Assembly: GCF_024505045.1 (NCBI RefSeq)
Contig: NZ_JANIBM010000007.1
Coordinates: 62,001 to 126,000 of the forward strand
Origin: Methylomonas aurea
GTDB lineage: Bacteria; Pseudomonadota; Gammaproteobacteria; Methylococcales; Methylomonadaceae
Direction of reading: 5' to 3'
Length of the DNA stretch: 64,000 nt
Shown: positions 44,158 to 53,331 of the stretch, in pieces
How the letters are laid out: each line of letters starts with the position of its first letter
How positions within the stretch are numbered: the stretch's first letter is position 1
Translations under genes and position numbers: made by a program
Notes under the pieces: model-generated
What the model was told of the DNA's origin: nothing
Seen by the model: the letters and a program-made list of their open reading frames with translations, nothing else
The model's database searches: none

Positions 44158-44398
44158 TGAAAGCAGGTTTTTTTACTAGTGCTTCGCTATTTTTGCAGTT
44201 GTTTTTTTAACTCAACGGCTTAGCGGAAAGTGTTAATTCCGCAGGCAATGATCGCCGGCCCCGCCAGCGGCGGCGAGTTAAGGCGGAGTTAATAAACCGG
44301 GCTAAAATGCCGCTACCGGTGCGGTATTTCTAACGCGCCGGACGGCCACCCTGCCGCATCAGCGGCGGTGGGATATTCATTTTTTCGAAGAGGCACAA

Positions 44399-44716
44399 AT
44401 GAAGAGTTTTAACCAAGCCGGCTTGTTGGCCGTTACGCTGCTTTGCCAAACCGCCTGGGCCGAGGTCGACATGCCGCGCGTCGACCGCCGCCAGGAAATC
44501 CAGCAACAACGCATCGAGCAAGGCGTCGAGTCCGGAGCATTGACCCAACGCGAAGCCAATCGCCTGGAGCACCAACAGATGCGGATCGAACGCCAGGAAA
44601 ACGTCGCTCAGGCCGACGGCACCGTGACGCTGGCGGAGCGCGCCCGGCTGAATCACCAGCAAAACAAGGCCAGCCGCAACATCGCCCGTAAGAAACACAA
44701 TTTGCGGCGGCAATAA
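44399..44716 (+). CDS. Exported basic protein of repeat helices, unknown
   Basis: A 105-residue protein with a signal peptide to about residue 21 (LLAVTLLCQTAWA). The rest is charged helix with a motif repeated two or three times: QRIEQGVESGALTQREANRL and ENVAQADGTVTLAERARLNH. It ends in a basic tail ARKKHNLRRQ. Similar proteins are widespread in proteobacteria but I know of no function. It ends at a terminator. Confidence 0.7.
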   Translation: MKSFNQAGLLAVTLLCQTAWAEVDMPRVDRRQEIQQQRIEQGVESGALTQREANRLEHQQMRIERQENVAQADGTVTLAERARLNHQQNKASRNIARKKHNLRRQ

Positions 44717-44721
44717 CCTTG

Positions 44722-44749
44722 AAAAAATCCGGCTGCGGCCGGATTTTTT
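44722..44749. terminator. Bidirectional rho-independent terminator
   Basis: AAAAAATCCGGC pairs with GCCGGATTTTTT across a short loop. A-tract and T-tract on both sides let it end both the small exported gene and the convergent SNF2 helicase gene. Confidence 0.88.
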
Positions 44750-44752
44750 GTA

Positions 44753-47700
44753 TCAGGCGTCACCTTTCATCAGACTCAGCAGTTCGTCCGCCGAGACTTT
44801 GCCGCTGACGTCGGCGCCGTCCAGCAGGCTATCGGCCAGATCGCGTTTGTGGCCGTGCAGCGCAACGATTTTTTCCTCGATGGTCTGCTTGGCGATCATC
44901 CGGTAAATCGTTACCGGCCGCTGCTGGCCCATGCGGTGAGCACGGTCGGAGGCCTGATCTTCCACAGCCGGGTTCCACCATGGATCCATGTGAATCACAT
45001 AATCCGCGGCGGTCAGGTTCAGACCGACGCCGCCGGCTTTCAGACTGATCAGAAACAGCTCGCCGTCGCCGCGCTGAAAAGCATCCACCCGCTGCTGGCG
45101 CTCCTTGGCCGGGGTACTGCCGTCCAGATACTGGTAAGCGATGCCGCGCCGCTCGACGTATTCCCTGATCAATTGCAGATGGTCGACGAACTGGCTGAAC
45201 ACCAGGGCTTTGTGCTTGTTGTCCAGCAATTCGTCGACAATGTCGCCGAACGCCGCCAATTTACTGCTGGGTAAGGCCACGCCGGAATTCACCAAACGGG
45301 TATTGCAGCAACTGCGGCGCAACTTGCTGATTGCCGCCAAAATCTGCAATTGTTGTTGCCCGGCCGGCGCGTCGGCACTGGCCAAGGCTTCCAGAGTTTC
45401 CCGGCGTAGCGCTTCGTAAAATGCCATTTCTTCCGCACTGAGTTCGACGTAAACCGGTATCTCGGTCCGCGGCGGCAATTCCTGCAACACTTGGGTTTTG
45501 GTGCGGCGCAGAATGAAGGGTTGAATCAGTTTTTTCAGCCGGTAGCGGGCTTCGGCGTTGGCGTCGCGCTCGATCGGCCCGGCGAATTGGCGGTTGAATT
45601 GTTCCAGCGAGCCCAACAAGCCCGGGTTGATAAAACGGAACAGGTTCCACAGCTCGCCCAAATGGTTTTCCAGCGGCGTGCCGGTCATGATCATTTTGAA
45701 ATCGGCCTGCAAATTCATCGCCCCTTGCGAGCGGCGGGTGGCGATATTTTTGATCCATTGCGCTTCGTCCAGAATCGCGGTCCGGAACCGGATCTTGGCC
45801 AGCATCTCCGCAACCGTCTCCTGTTGCAGCAAGCCGTAACTGCAAATCAGCAGGTCGTAAGGCCCCAGTCCCTCGATCACACCTTGGCGATCGCCGCCGG
45901 CCAGGATTTGCGGATTCAAGGTCGGCGCGAAGCGGCGCGCCTCGTTTTCCCAGTTCATGCAGACCGAAGTCGGCGCGACGATCAGACTGGGTCCGTCCGG
46001 CGCCCGCGCCAACAGCAGGGCCAAGCCCTGGACGGTCTTGCCCAGGCCCATGTCGTCGGCCAGACAGGCGCCAACGCCCCAATGCGCCAACCGCGCCAGC
46101 CAGCGAAAGCCGGCCACCTGGTAGTCGCGCAGCTCGGCCTGAAACGTCGACGGCAGTTGCGGCTGGTAGTCGCGCGAGTCTTTAAGCCGTTGCAACTGGT
46201 TCTGCCAATGCTGGTCGGCCTGAAAACCGGCCTCGTCCTGCCAATCTTCCAGCGTCAATGCCGCCAGCGGATTGAGCCGGACTTTCTTGCCGGTCAAATC
46301 GGCGTAAGCCTTTAAATCCTCCAGCCGGCGGCGGAATTCTTCGGTCAAAGCAAAAAATTGGCCGTCTTTCAGTTTCAGGAAGCGGCCCTGGCGCTCGTCC
46401 AACAAACCCAGCAATTGCCGAATCTCGACCACGGTATTCTCGTCGACGCGCAACTCGCCCTGGACGCTGAACCAATCGTTGTCGCGCCGGACCTGCATGT
46501 TCAAGCCGGTGCCGGTCGCCTGGCCGAGCAGCTTGAATTTGACGCCTTCCGGCCACTCCAGAATGGCCTGGCCTTGATCAAAACTTTGCAGTTGCAACAG
46601 CAATTCCAGGCATTGCTCGACGTCTTCCAGCAGATATTCGCCGGCCGCGTCCTGTTCGGCCAGAGCCAGTGCCGGGCAGGCTTGCAATACGCCGGCGGCG
46701 CGCTGTTTTTCCAGCGCCAAATCGCGCACGGCCTGCACCGGACGCCCGTCAAGCTCGGCCAGCACACTCTCGCCGCCATGGCCGGGCCGGTAATAGGCGC
46801 CGCCGTCGGCCAACGGCCGAATCAGAACCGCGACCCGCAAGCCCTCGCCCAACGGCAGCAGATGCACGCGCGGGGTACTGTCGGCCGCAACCTGCTCGGC
46901 GTTGGCGGAACTGCCGCCGATATCGGAATGGACCGTCAGCACGCCGGAGATGGCGGTCAGGGCTTGCAGCACCCGTTCCTGCGCCGACGCCGGAGCTTCA
47001 AGGCCGTTGGGCCCGAGCACGCCGTGGATTTTATGGTGTTCAGCGCTGAATTCGACCACCCGCAGCCGAGTCGGCGTTTCCTTGCCGACGTGGAATTTCT
47101 GTTCGTAACCGGGTTGCGGCTCCAGCGTGATCTTGATTTTGTCGCCGCCTTCCAACTTCTTGACCCGCAGTTCGGCATCGCCTTTCAGTACTTCGACTTT
47201 GGCGTCGGGCGCATCGGCCCAGAACAGTAACGGGTGACCGATCAACGCCTGCGGCATGCCGCTGTCGAAATCGAAGAATGTGGAACCGCCGTACCAACCG
47301 CTATCGCGGTATTCCTTGATGTGGGCACACAACTTCAGATCTTGTTCGGTCAGATAATCGAACTGATCAGTTTCCTGCGCCAGCCGCTTCAAGGCCACGG
47401 CCCGCCCCTTGCTCCAACTGCCTTTGGCTTGCAGCTTTTGCTCGCGCGGCTCGATCCGCACCCGGTGGCCGTTCTCGTCGTAAGTCAACAGCCAGATCAA
47501 GCGGGTGGGTTTATCGATCGCCGGTGCGGCGGCAACTTTCCTGTCGGCCAGCGGCAAATTGGCCAGCGCATCCAGCGCCAATTCCCAATCGGCGCGGCTG
47601 GCGAACAAATCGCTCAAGGCCGGGCGGCCTTGCAGAAAACCGCAATCCCATTGTTGCGAGCGCGGCGGCTCGATGGTTTTCAAAACATTCGCCAGCTCGG

Positions 47701-48973
47701 CGGCCGGCCAGCGGTAGCCGTTATCCTGCAAATGCCGGTAAAGTTTCTGCGTCAGCGGCTCAACCCGCTGGAAATGGTCGGCCTTGACCCAAAATTTGAC
47801 CAGCAACGACAACACGTGCAGCAGCAACGGCGGCGCATGCAGAGTCTCCGGCAATCCGCTGTCGCGGTAGCCATCCCCGATTTTGTAGGGCGGATCGGGC
47901 GCCAGCAATTGGCTGCGCAATGGCAGTTCGCCTTGCAGAAAGCGGTTGAACAAGGCCAGATCGTGGTAGACGCCGATCCAGTAACCATCGCCTTTGATCG
48001 CTTGATTGAGCAGCGTACCGAGCTTGGCGCGTTGCTTGGCGTCGTTGTGCTTCAGAATCGCCAGCGGATAAAACACGCCGGCCAGACCGTAAAAATAGGC
48101 GTTGCGCTGGCCGGCTAGTTTGCGTTGCGCCGTCAGCGCGGTATCGTACAGTTTGACGGCCTCGGCATAGTCGCCGCGCAGAAAAGCCAATGCTGCGCCG
48201 AGCGCCTGCAATTCGGGATCCGCAGTGCCGCGGGTCCTGGTCTCAACCGTTTCCCAGTCACCGCGCAGTAGCTGCAGTTCCAGAGCGACCCGATTCAGAA
48301 AATCCAGACCTTCGCCGTTATCGGCAAACATCAACGCCGCCAGTAATTCGTCGAGCTTCGGATCGGCATAAAGGTACAGTAACTGGTGCAAGCCGGCGAA
48401 TCCGGCTAGTCCAGCCAGTAATTGCGGATGGTTTTTACGGTACCAGGCGCTGTCGAGCGGATTCAAAAACCAGGACAAATACAATTCGTTGGTAGCCGGC
48501 AATTTGCCCAGATAGCGGGCACCGCTTTCCAGGCATTCGTCGGCCTTGCGGTAATCGCCGCGGTAAAACTGCAACCGCGCTTCACGGATACAATCGTCGA
48601 CGCAGCTGTAACGGTAATAGCCGATACTCGGCGGATTGGCGGCCAGTACCGCGGAGGCGTAACGCGAGAATTCGCCGGCATCGACCATCTGCCGGGCAAT
48701 GACTTCGACCAAGGTCCGGCAACAGCGGGTTCCGCCGGATTTAGCGTTCTCCTCGACCAACCCCAGTTTCAATAACGGCTTCAGGCGGCTTTTAACCACT
48801 TCCGACTTCAGCGCCTTCCCGGCCTCCTTGATGCCAATGTTGGCCAGACACTTAGCCAGATTGGTCAACGAGCTATAGCCGTAACACAGCGCCAACAACT
48901 TCATGACGGTTTGCTGGTCGGCGGTCAGGGATTGGTAAGCTGTCAGGCGCTCTATTAAACGTGCGGATTGCAT
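44753..48973 (-). CDS. Large SNF2-family helicase
   Basis: The start MQSARLIERLTAYQSLTADQ (48973) gives 1,406 residues; the open frame continues upstream but overlaps mtkB antisense. Residues about 950-1406 are an SNF2 ATPase: Walker A DDMGLGKT near 975-982, DEAQ box near 1080, LISLKAGGVGLNLTAAD, and SDRAHRMGQ near 1346. The N-terminal 900 residues are helical with repeats (LESGARYLGKLP, AVKLYDTALTAQRKLAGQ) resembling TPR-like scaffolds, and residues about 800-930 hold a segment typical of bacterial SNF2 proteins (SNF2_N assoc). It moves along double-stranded DNA to remodel bound proteins, possibly RNA polymerase as RapA does. It is close to the serine-cycle genes without evident functional link. 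Confidence 0.9.
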   Translation of the reverse strand: MQSARLIERLTAYQSLTADQQTVMKLLALCYGYSSLTNLAKCLANIGIKEAGKALKSEVVKSRLKPLLKLGLVEENAKSGGTRCCRTLVEVIARQMVDAGEFSRYASAVLAANPPSIGYYRYSCVDDCIREARLQFYRGDYRKADECLESGARYLGKLPATNELYLSWFLNPLDSAWYRKNHPQLLAGLAGFAGLHQLLYLYADPKLDELLAALMFADNGEGLDFLNRVALELQLLRGDWETVETRTRGTADPELQALGAALAFLRGDYAEAVKLYDTALTAQRKLAGQRNAYFYGLAGVFYPLAILKHNDAKQRAKLGTLLNQAIKGDGYWIGVYHDLALFNRFLQGELPLRSQLLAPDPPYKIGDGYRDSGLPETLHAPPLLLHVLSLLVKFWVKADHFQRVEPLTQKLYRHLQDNGYRWPAAELANVLKTIEPPRSQQWDCGFLQGRPALSDLFASRADWELALDALANLPLADRKVAAAPAIDKPTRLIWLLTYDENGHRVRIEPREQKLQAKGSWSKGRAVALKRLAQETDQFDYLTEQDLKLCAHIKEYRDSGWYGGSTFFDFDSGMPQALIGHPLLFWADAPDAKVEVLKGDAELRVKKLEGGDKIKITLEPQPGYEQKFHVGKETPTRLRVVEFSAEHHKIHGVLGPNGLEAPASAQERVLQALTAISGVLTVHSDIGGSSANAEQVAADSTPRVHLLPLGEGLRVAVLIRPLADGGAYYRPGHGGESVLAELDGRPVQAVRDLALEKQRAAGVLQACPALALAEQDAAGEYLLEDVEQCLELLLQLQSFDQGQAILEWPEGVKFKLLGQATGTGLNMQVRRDNDWFSVQGELRVDENTVVEIRQLLGLLDERQGRFLKLKDGQFFALTEEFRRRLEDLKAYADLTGKKVRLNPLAALTLEDWQDEAGFQADQHWQNQLQRLKDSRDYQPQLPSTFQAELRDYQVAGFRWLARLAHWGVGACLADDMGLGKTVQGLALLLARAPDGPSLIVAPTSVCMNWENEARRFAPTLNPQILAGGDRQGVIEGLGPYDLLICSYGLLQQETVAEMLAKIRFRTAILDEAQWIKNIATRRSQGAMNLQADFKMIMTGTPLENHLGELWNLFRFINPGLLGSLEQFNRQFAGPIERDANAEARYRLKKLIQPFILRRTKTQVLQELPPRTEIPVYVELSAEEMAFYEALRRETLEALASADAPAGQQQLQILAAISKLRRSCCNTRLVNSGVALPSSKLAAFGDIVDELLDNKHKALVFSQFVDHLQLIREYVERRGIAYQYLDGSTPAKERQQRVDAFQRGDGELFLISLKAGGVGLNLTAADYVIHMDPWWNPAVEDQASDRAHRMGQQRPVTIYRMIAKQTIEEKIVALHGHKRDLADSLLDGADVSGKVSADELLSLMKGDA

Positions 48974-49049
48974 GTTGCGACGGAAAACAAAAACCAGCGA
49001 TAGTACCAGTTTGCCGGCGCCGGATGAAGCCGAGCGCCGGCAAATGGCA

Positions 49050-49076
49050 TAAAAAAGCCCGCAAGGGCGGGCTTTG
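49050..49076 (-). terminator. Rho-independent terminator after mtkB
   Basis: AAAGCCCGC pairs with GCGGGCTTT; on the minus strand the stem is followed by six Ts. It lies 22 bases past the mtkB stop and ends the mcl-mtkA-mtkB unit. Confidence 0.88.
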
Positions 49077-49098
49077 GTGAACTTAGGCCTAAACCGGT

Positions 49099-49986
49099 TT
49101 ACAGTTTGGCGAGCACTTTGGCCACGGTTTCCCCCATCGCTGCCGGCGTCGGCGCGATGGTTACGCCGAATTGTTGCAACATTTCGACCTTTTCCGCCGC
49201 CGACTCGCCGGATGCGGAAATGATCGCGCCGGCATGGCCCATGCGGCGGCCCTTCGGCGCGGTCAAGCCGGCAATGTAGGCGACGACCGGCTTGCTCATG
49301 TTTTCCTTGGCAAACTGGCCGGCTTCGACTTCCTGCGGTCCGCCGATCTCGCCGATCATCATGACCACCTTGGTTTCCGGATCCTGCTCGAAGCGTTCGA
49401 AAATATCGCGATGCGAGCTGCCGTTGATCGGGTCGCCGCCGATACCGACCGAGGTCGACACACCTATGCCCAGACGTTTCATTTGGTCGGCGGCCTCGTA
49501 ACCCAGGGTGCCGGAACGGCCGACGATGCCGACGTTGCCGGGCATGTAGATGTGGCCCGGCATGATGCCCAGCATCGACTTGCCCGGGCTGATCGTGCCG
49601 GCGCAGTTGGGCCCGGTCAGGACCATGCGCTTTTCTTTCGGAAACCGGCTCAGGAAGATTTTGACTTTCATCATATCCTGGGTCGGGATGCCGTCGGTGA
49701 TCGCCACGCAATACTTGATGCCGGCTTCGGCGGCTTCCATGATCGAATCGGCCGCGTAAGCAGGCGGCACGAAGACGATGCTGGCCTCGGCGCCGGCCTG
49801 CTCGACCGCTTCCTTGACGGTATTGAATACCGGCCGGTCCAGATGTTTTTGGCCGCCCTTGCCCGGCGTAATGCCGCCGACCACGTTGGAGCCGTAGTTG
49901 ATCATGTCTTGGGCATGGAAGGTACCGATCTTGCCGGTAAAACCTTGAACGATGATGCGGGTGGATTTATCGATAAAAATTGCCAT
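49099..49986 (-). CDS. mtkB: Malate thiokinase alpha subunit (MtkB)
   Basis: This 295-residue protein belongs to the succinyl-CoA synthetase alpha family: a CoA-binding Rossmann domain (VQGFTGKIGTFHAQDMINYG, VVGGITPGKGGQ), the citrate-synthase-like ligase domain LTGPNCAGTISPGKSMLGIM, and the phospho-His site GRRMGHAGAIIS. It joins MtkA in converting malate, CoA and ATP to malyl-CoA in the serine cycle. Malate rather than succinate as substrate is inferred from the neighbouring malyl-CoA lyase and from MtkA, which matches the methylotroph enzyme. It starts 24 bases after mtkA. Confidence 0.9.
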   Translation of the reverse strand: MAIFIDKSTRIIVQGFTGKIGTFHAQDMINYGSNVVGGITPGKGGQKHLDRPVFNTVKEAVEQAGAEASIVFVPPAYAADSIMEAAEAGIKYCVAITDGIPTQDMMKVKIFLSRFPKEKRMVLTGPNCAGTISPGKSMLGIMPGHIYMPGNVGIVGRSGTLGYEAADQMKRLGIGVSTSVGIGGDPINGSSHRDIFERFEQDPETKVVMMIGEIGGPQEVEAGQFAKENMSKPVVAYIAGLTAPKGRRMGHAGAIISASGESAAEKVEMLQQFGVTIAPTPAAMGETVAKVLAKL

Positions 49987-50010
49987 AGTGTTTCCTTATC
50001 CTTGCGCGCC

Positions 50011-51228
50011 TTACAGGGACGTAACAGTGTCGCGTGAAGCAGGAGGCTGGTAGCGACCGGCGACGACTTCGTTGCGGGCTGCAACCGCCTTCTCGGCGGC
50101 TTCCGCCAGCGTGTCGGCGGTAATGATCGGTAGCCCGCTGTCTTCGATGATTTTACGGCCCAACTCGACGTTGGTACCGGACAGGCGTACCACCAACGGC
50201 ACTTTCATGTCGATGTTTTTCACGGCCTGGACCACGCCTTCGGCGATCCAGTCGCAACGGTTGATGCCGGCGAAGATATTGACCAGCATGGCCTTGACGT
50301 TCTTGTCCTGCAATACCATGCGGAAGGCTTTTTCGGTCCGTTCCGCCGAGGCGCCGCCGCCGACATCGAGAAAGTTGGCCGGCTCGCCACCCGCCAACTT
50401 AATCATGTCCATCGTCGCCATCGCCAAGCCGGCACCGTTGATCATGCAGCCGATGTCGCCGTCCAGGCCGACATAGCTCAAACCGCGGTCGGCCGCGGCC
50501 ATTTCCCGCGGATCTTCCTGAGTTTTGTCGCGCAATTCGGAAATTTTTTGGCGGCGGAACAAAGCGTTGTCGTCGAAGCCCATTTTCGCATCCAGGGCGA
50601 TGATGTCGCCGTGGCCGGTCACGACCAACGGGTTGATCTCGACCATGTTGGCGTCCAGATCGCGCATCGCGCGGTAGCAGCCTTGAATCAGTTTAACCGC
50701 ATGCGGCACCTGGTCGGCATCCAGGCCCAGCGCGAACGCCATTTCCCGAGCTTGAAAATCCTGCAAGCCGACCGCCGGCTCGATGTGGATTTTTTTGATC
50801 GCATCCGGATTGGTCTCGGCCAATTCTTCGATTTCCATACCGCCTTGCGCCGACCCGACCATGACGATCTTTTCGTGGGCGCGGTCGATCAGCAAACTGA
50901 AATACAGTTCCTTGGCGATATCGGTGCCGGCTTCGACATACAGGCGCAGGCATTGTTTGCCGGCCGGACCGGTTTGGTGAGTGACCAGGCGTTTACCCAA
51001 CAAGGCGTTGGCGGCATCGCTGACTTCCTCGTGGGTTTTGCAAACCTTGATGCCGCCGGCTTTGCCGCGGGCGCCGGAATGGATCTGGGCCTTGACCACC
51101 CAAACATGGCCGCCGATCTCGCGCGCCCGCTGCACGGCGTCCTCCGGGCTATAAGCCAAGCCGCCGTCGGCGATCTTTACGCCGTATTCGGACAGCAATT
51201 GTTTTGCTTGGTACTCATGAATGTCCAT
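50011..51228 (-). CDS. mtkA: Malate thiokinase beta subunit (MtkA)
   Basis: This 405-residue ATP-grasp protein matches Methylorubrum MtkA closely from memory: [128 protein letters not shown]. Nucleotide and Mg sites lie in the N-terminal ATP-grasp fold, and the C-terminal domain holds the CoA-ligase fold. The C-terminus extends about 15 residues past the usual end ([14 protein letters not shown]). Shared operon with mtkB, and a nested palindrome separates it from mcl upstream. Confidence 0.92.
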   Translation of the reverse strand: MDIHEYQAKQLLSEYGVKIADGGLAYSPEDAVQRAREIGGHVWVVKAQIHSGARGKAGGIKVCKTHEEVSDAANALLGKRLVTHQTGPAGKQCLRLYVEAGTDIAKELYFSLLIDRAHEKIVMVGSAQGGMEIEELAETNPDAIKKIHIEPAVGLQDFQAREMAFALGLDADQVPHAVKLIQGCYRAMRDLDANMVEINPLVVTGHGDIIALDAKMGFDDNALFRRQKISELRDKTQEDPREMAAADRGLSYVGLDGDIGCMINGAGLAMATMDMIKLAGGEPANFLDVGGGASAERTEKAFRMVLQDKNVKAMLVNIFAGINRCDWIAEGVVQAVKNIDMKVPLVVRLSGTNVELGRKIIEDSGLPIITADTLAEAAEKAVAARNEVVAGRYQPPASRDTVTSL

Positions 51229-51254
51229 GAATCTCTCTCGTGGAATTAGAAAAT

Positions 51255-51350
51255 GTAGGTTGGGTTTAACCCGCAGGGCATAAAAGCGAAGCGTAACCCA
51301 ACATTTAAAGCCGTCGTGTTGGGTTACGCCTATCGGCTAACCCAACCTAC
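51255..51350. repeat. Nested palindromic repeat between mcl and mtkA
   Basis: Outer arms GTAGGTTGGGTT (51255-51266) and AACCCAACCTAC (51339-51350) enclose inner arms GCGTAACCCAACA (51291-51303) and TGTTGGGTTACGC (51317-51329), all perfect. It is a REP-like sequence of a type common in gammaproteobacteria. Being inside a likely operon it may reduce or stabilise the downstream message. Confidence 0.8.
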
Positions 51351-51358
51351 TTAATTTT

Positions 51359-52312
51359 TTATCGAGTTTTGGCGGCGATCGCTTCGGCCATGCGCACGAT
51401 GTTGTTGGCCATGCGCTCGGAGGCGGCGTCGATCAAACGGCCGTCCAACGCCGCGGCGCCTTTGCCTTGGGCGGCGGCTTCTTTCAAAGCTTCCAGAATA
51501 CGTTTGGCTTTTTCGACTTCGGCCGGCGGCGGCGTGAACACTTCATTGGCCAAGGCGATTTGCGACGGATGAATCGCCCATTTGCCTTCGCAACCCAACG
51601 CGGCGGCGCGGCGGGCGCCGGCTTTGTAACCTTCCGGATCCTTGATATCGCCGAACGGACCGTCGATCGGCCGCAAACCATAGGCGCGGCAAGCCACCGT
51701 CATCCGGCTGATCGCGAAATGCCACTGGTCGCCCGGATAATCCGGGTTCAAACCGCCAATGTTGACGGTGCGAGCCCGGTTGCTGGCCGCATAATCGGCG
51801 ACGCCGAAATGCAAGGCCTCCAGCCGGCCGCCGATGGCGCCTTGCTTGGCGATGTCTTCGACATTGGCCATGCCCAGCGCGGTTTCGATCAGAGCCTCGA
51901 TACCAATCCGGTTTTTCAGGCCTTGCTGCATCTCCAATTGGTTCAGCATCGCCTCGACCATGTAGACGTCGCCGTAAACGCCGACTTTAGGCACCAACAA
52001 GGTTTTGATCTTGCTGCCGGCCTGCTCGACCAGATCGACCACGTCGCGCACCATGTACTGGGTATCGAGGCCGTTAATCCGCACCGACAGGGTGATGCCG
52101 TGGCCTTCCCAGTCCAGATCGTTGATGGCCTGGATCACGTTTTTGCGGGCTTGCAGTTTATCGTCGGGCGCGACCGCGTCTTCCAGATCCAAAAAGATGT
52201 AGTCCACACCACTTTTCAGGGCTTTTTCGAACATATCCGGATTGGAACCCGGCACCGCCAGTTCGCAACGTTGCACCCGTTGGGCATTGGCTTGGTAAAG
52301 AGTGTGGCTCAT
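51359..52312 (-). CDS. mcl: Malyl-CoA lyase (CitE-like)
   Basis: Starting at MSHTLYQANAQRVQRCELAV (52312), 317 residues. It is a HpcH/HpaI-CitE barrel: ELAVPGSNPDMFEKAL, IFLDLEDAVAPDDKLQARK, SVRINGLDTQYMVRD, LIETALGMANVEDIA, FGVADYAASNRARTVNIGG and GKWAIHPSQIALANEVF. The Glu and Asp that bind Mg and the Arg that binds CoA are in these blocks. It cleaves malyl-CoA to glyoxylate and acetyl-CoA in the serine cycle. The upstream open frame from 52444 is not supported. It is the first gene of mcl-mtkA-mtkB. Confidence 0.93.
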   Translation of the reverse strand: MSHTLYQANAQRVQRCELAVPGSNPDMFEKALKSGVDYIFLDLEDAVAPDDKLQARKNVIQAINDLDWEGHGITLSVRINGLDTQYMVRDVVDLVEQAGSKIKTLLVPKVGVYGDVYMVEAMLNQLEMQQGLKNRIGIEALIETALGMANVEDIAKQGAIGGRLEALHFGVADYAASNRARTVNIGGLNPDYPGDQWHFAISRMTVACRAYGLRPIDGPFGDIKDPEGYKAGARRAAALGCEGKWAIHPSQIALANEVFTPPPAEVEKAKRILEALKEAAAQGKGAAALDGRLIDAASERMANNIVRMAEAIAAKTR

Positions 52313-52770
52313 GAATACTTTTCCTAAGGTCTGAGAGCAAACGGCGGAATCGGCCGTTGCTTCTTGGCTAAAAATAGCCCGCCATTTTACTTTCGGGGTG
52401 AGTAAAGTCAACGCTAACGGGCATTTACAGGACTTTTCCGGCAAACGGCGGCGCTATTTCCGGCAGGCCCAGCCGACGCAGCTTCCGCGGACTGAAAATG
52501 CAGGCAGGGACTACAACCGAATGCAAGCGCCAATACGCCATCGGATTCTATTCCCCGCCCCGCGGACGTTTCGAAAAATGCGCCGCCCCATCCCGGTAGC
52601 GACCTAGATGCTACACGGCTCGAGCGGCCCGAAGCCCTTAAGTTCAAGAGAATTCCGTCGTTACGGCCGGAATTACCGGAACCCAGGTGCCAGAGGGCAT
52701 TCACTTCCCTGCAGCCCTGGATAACGGCATTGGCAACCCGCCTCCCCCGGACTGGCGAAATGAGTCCGGA
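52313..52770. other. Intergenic, nothing recognised
   Basis: About 460 bases between the divergent mcl and the universal-stress gene. No gene, RNA or repeat was recognised apart from the regulatory direct repeat that follows it. Confidence 0.5.
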
Positions 52771-52777
52771 CGAAAGG

Positions 52778-52825
52778 TTGATGTAAGTTTCATGTAAGCC
52801 CGGTGAAAGTTGCGGTGGCTAGAAT
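52778..52825 (+). promoter_or_regulatory. Direct-repeat operator and -10 for the Usp/SulP genes
   Basis: TTGATGTAAG (52778-52787) and TTCATGTAAG (52789-52798) are direct repeats with an 11-bp period, the geometry of OmpR/PhoB-type regulators. TAGAAT at 52820-52825 is a fair -10 about 21 bases after the repeats, and no -35 is evident, suggesting activation. Two OmpR-type regulators are encoded within 6 kb. The pairing is inferred. Confidence 0.55.
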
Positions 52826-52858
52826 CGACGCCACCCAACAATCAGATAAGTGGCTGCC

Positions 52859-53287
52859 ATGAAAAAAACCGTATTAGTGCCGACCGATTTTTCGGAGCCC
52901 TCTCTGCAATTGGTCGAACACGTCATTTCCCATTCCGAAAGCCGTCCGCTCGACATTGTTTTGACCTATTGCATGTCGTTACCCGATTCGATCTCCGATT
53001 TGTTGTTTTTCTCCAAGATCGAGACCATCCGCGGCCTGCGCAGCCGCGACTACGTCAATGCCTATCGTGCCATGCTGCGCAGGCATGCCGATAAAGACAT
53101 ATCGATCAGAACCGATCTGTTCACCGGTTGGAACCAAGCCGCCTTCAATAACTTTTTGGCGGGGAACCAGATCGACGAGGCGGTAATTCCGAAACATTAC
53201 CGGCTGGCGCTGCACCGGAAGGACAGCTTCGACCCGCTTCCGTTCATCCGGAAAAGCAAATTGAAAGTCACCGAAGTCGAGATTTGA
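52859..53287 (+). CDS. Universal-stress-protein-like small protein
   Basis: Starting at MKKTVLVPTDFSEPSLQL (52859), 142 residues. The first strand-loop TVLVPTDFSEPSL is typical of UspA, but the GxxGxxG-S nucleotide site near the C-terminus is not visible (RLALHRKDSFDPLPFIRKSK instead), so it probably does not bind ATP. It precedes the SulP-Usp fusion by 44 bases and is likely in the same operon. Confidence 0.7.
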   Translation: MKKTVLVPTDFSEPSLQLVEHVISHSESRPLDIVLTYCMSLPDSISDLLFFSKIETIRGLRSRDYVNAYRAMLRRHADKDISIRTDLFTGWNQAAFNNFLAGNQIDEAVIPKHYRLALHRKDSFDPLPFIRKSKLKVTEVEI

Positions 53288-53331
53288 ACCGGCCCTCCCG
53301 CTTAACCTCCGTTAATCCCTGAGATGGAACC

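Noticed and set aside
48974-49711. N-terminal 246-codon extension of the SNF2 helicase frame
   Set aside because: It lies antisense over mtkB, is Arg/His-rich and does not resemble SNF2 proteins. MQSARLIERL at 48973 is a natural start.
49099-51228. sucCD (succinyl-CoA synthetase) as the name for these two genes
   Set aside because: Sequence blocks of the beta subunit match methylotroph MtkA better, and malyl-CoA lyase lies in the same unit. Some activity with succinate cannot be excluded.
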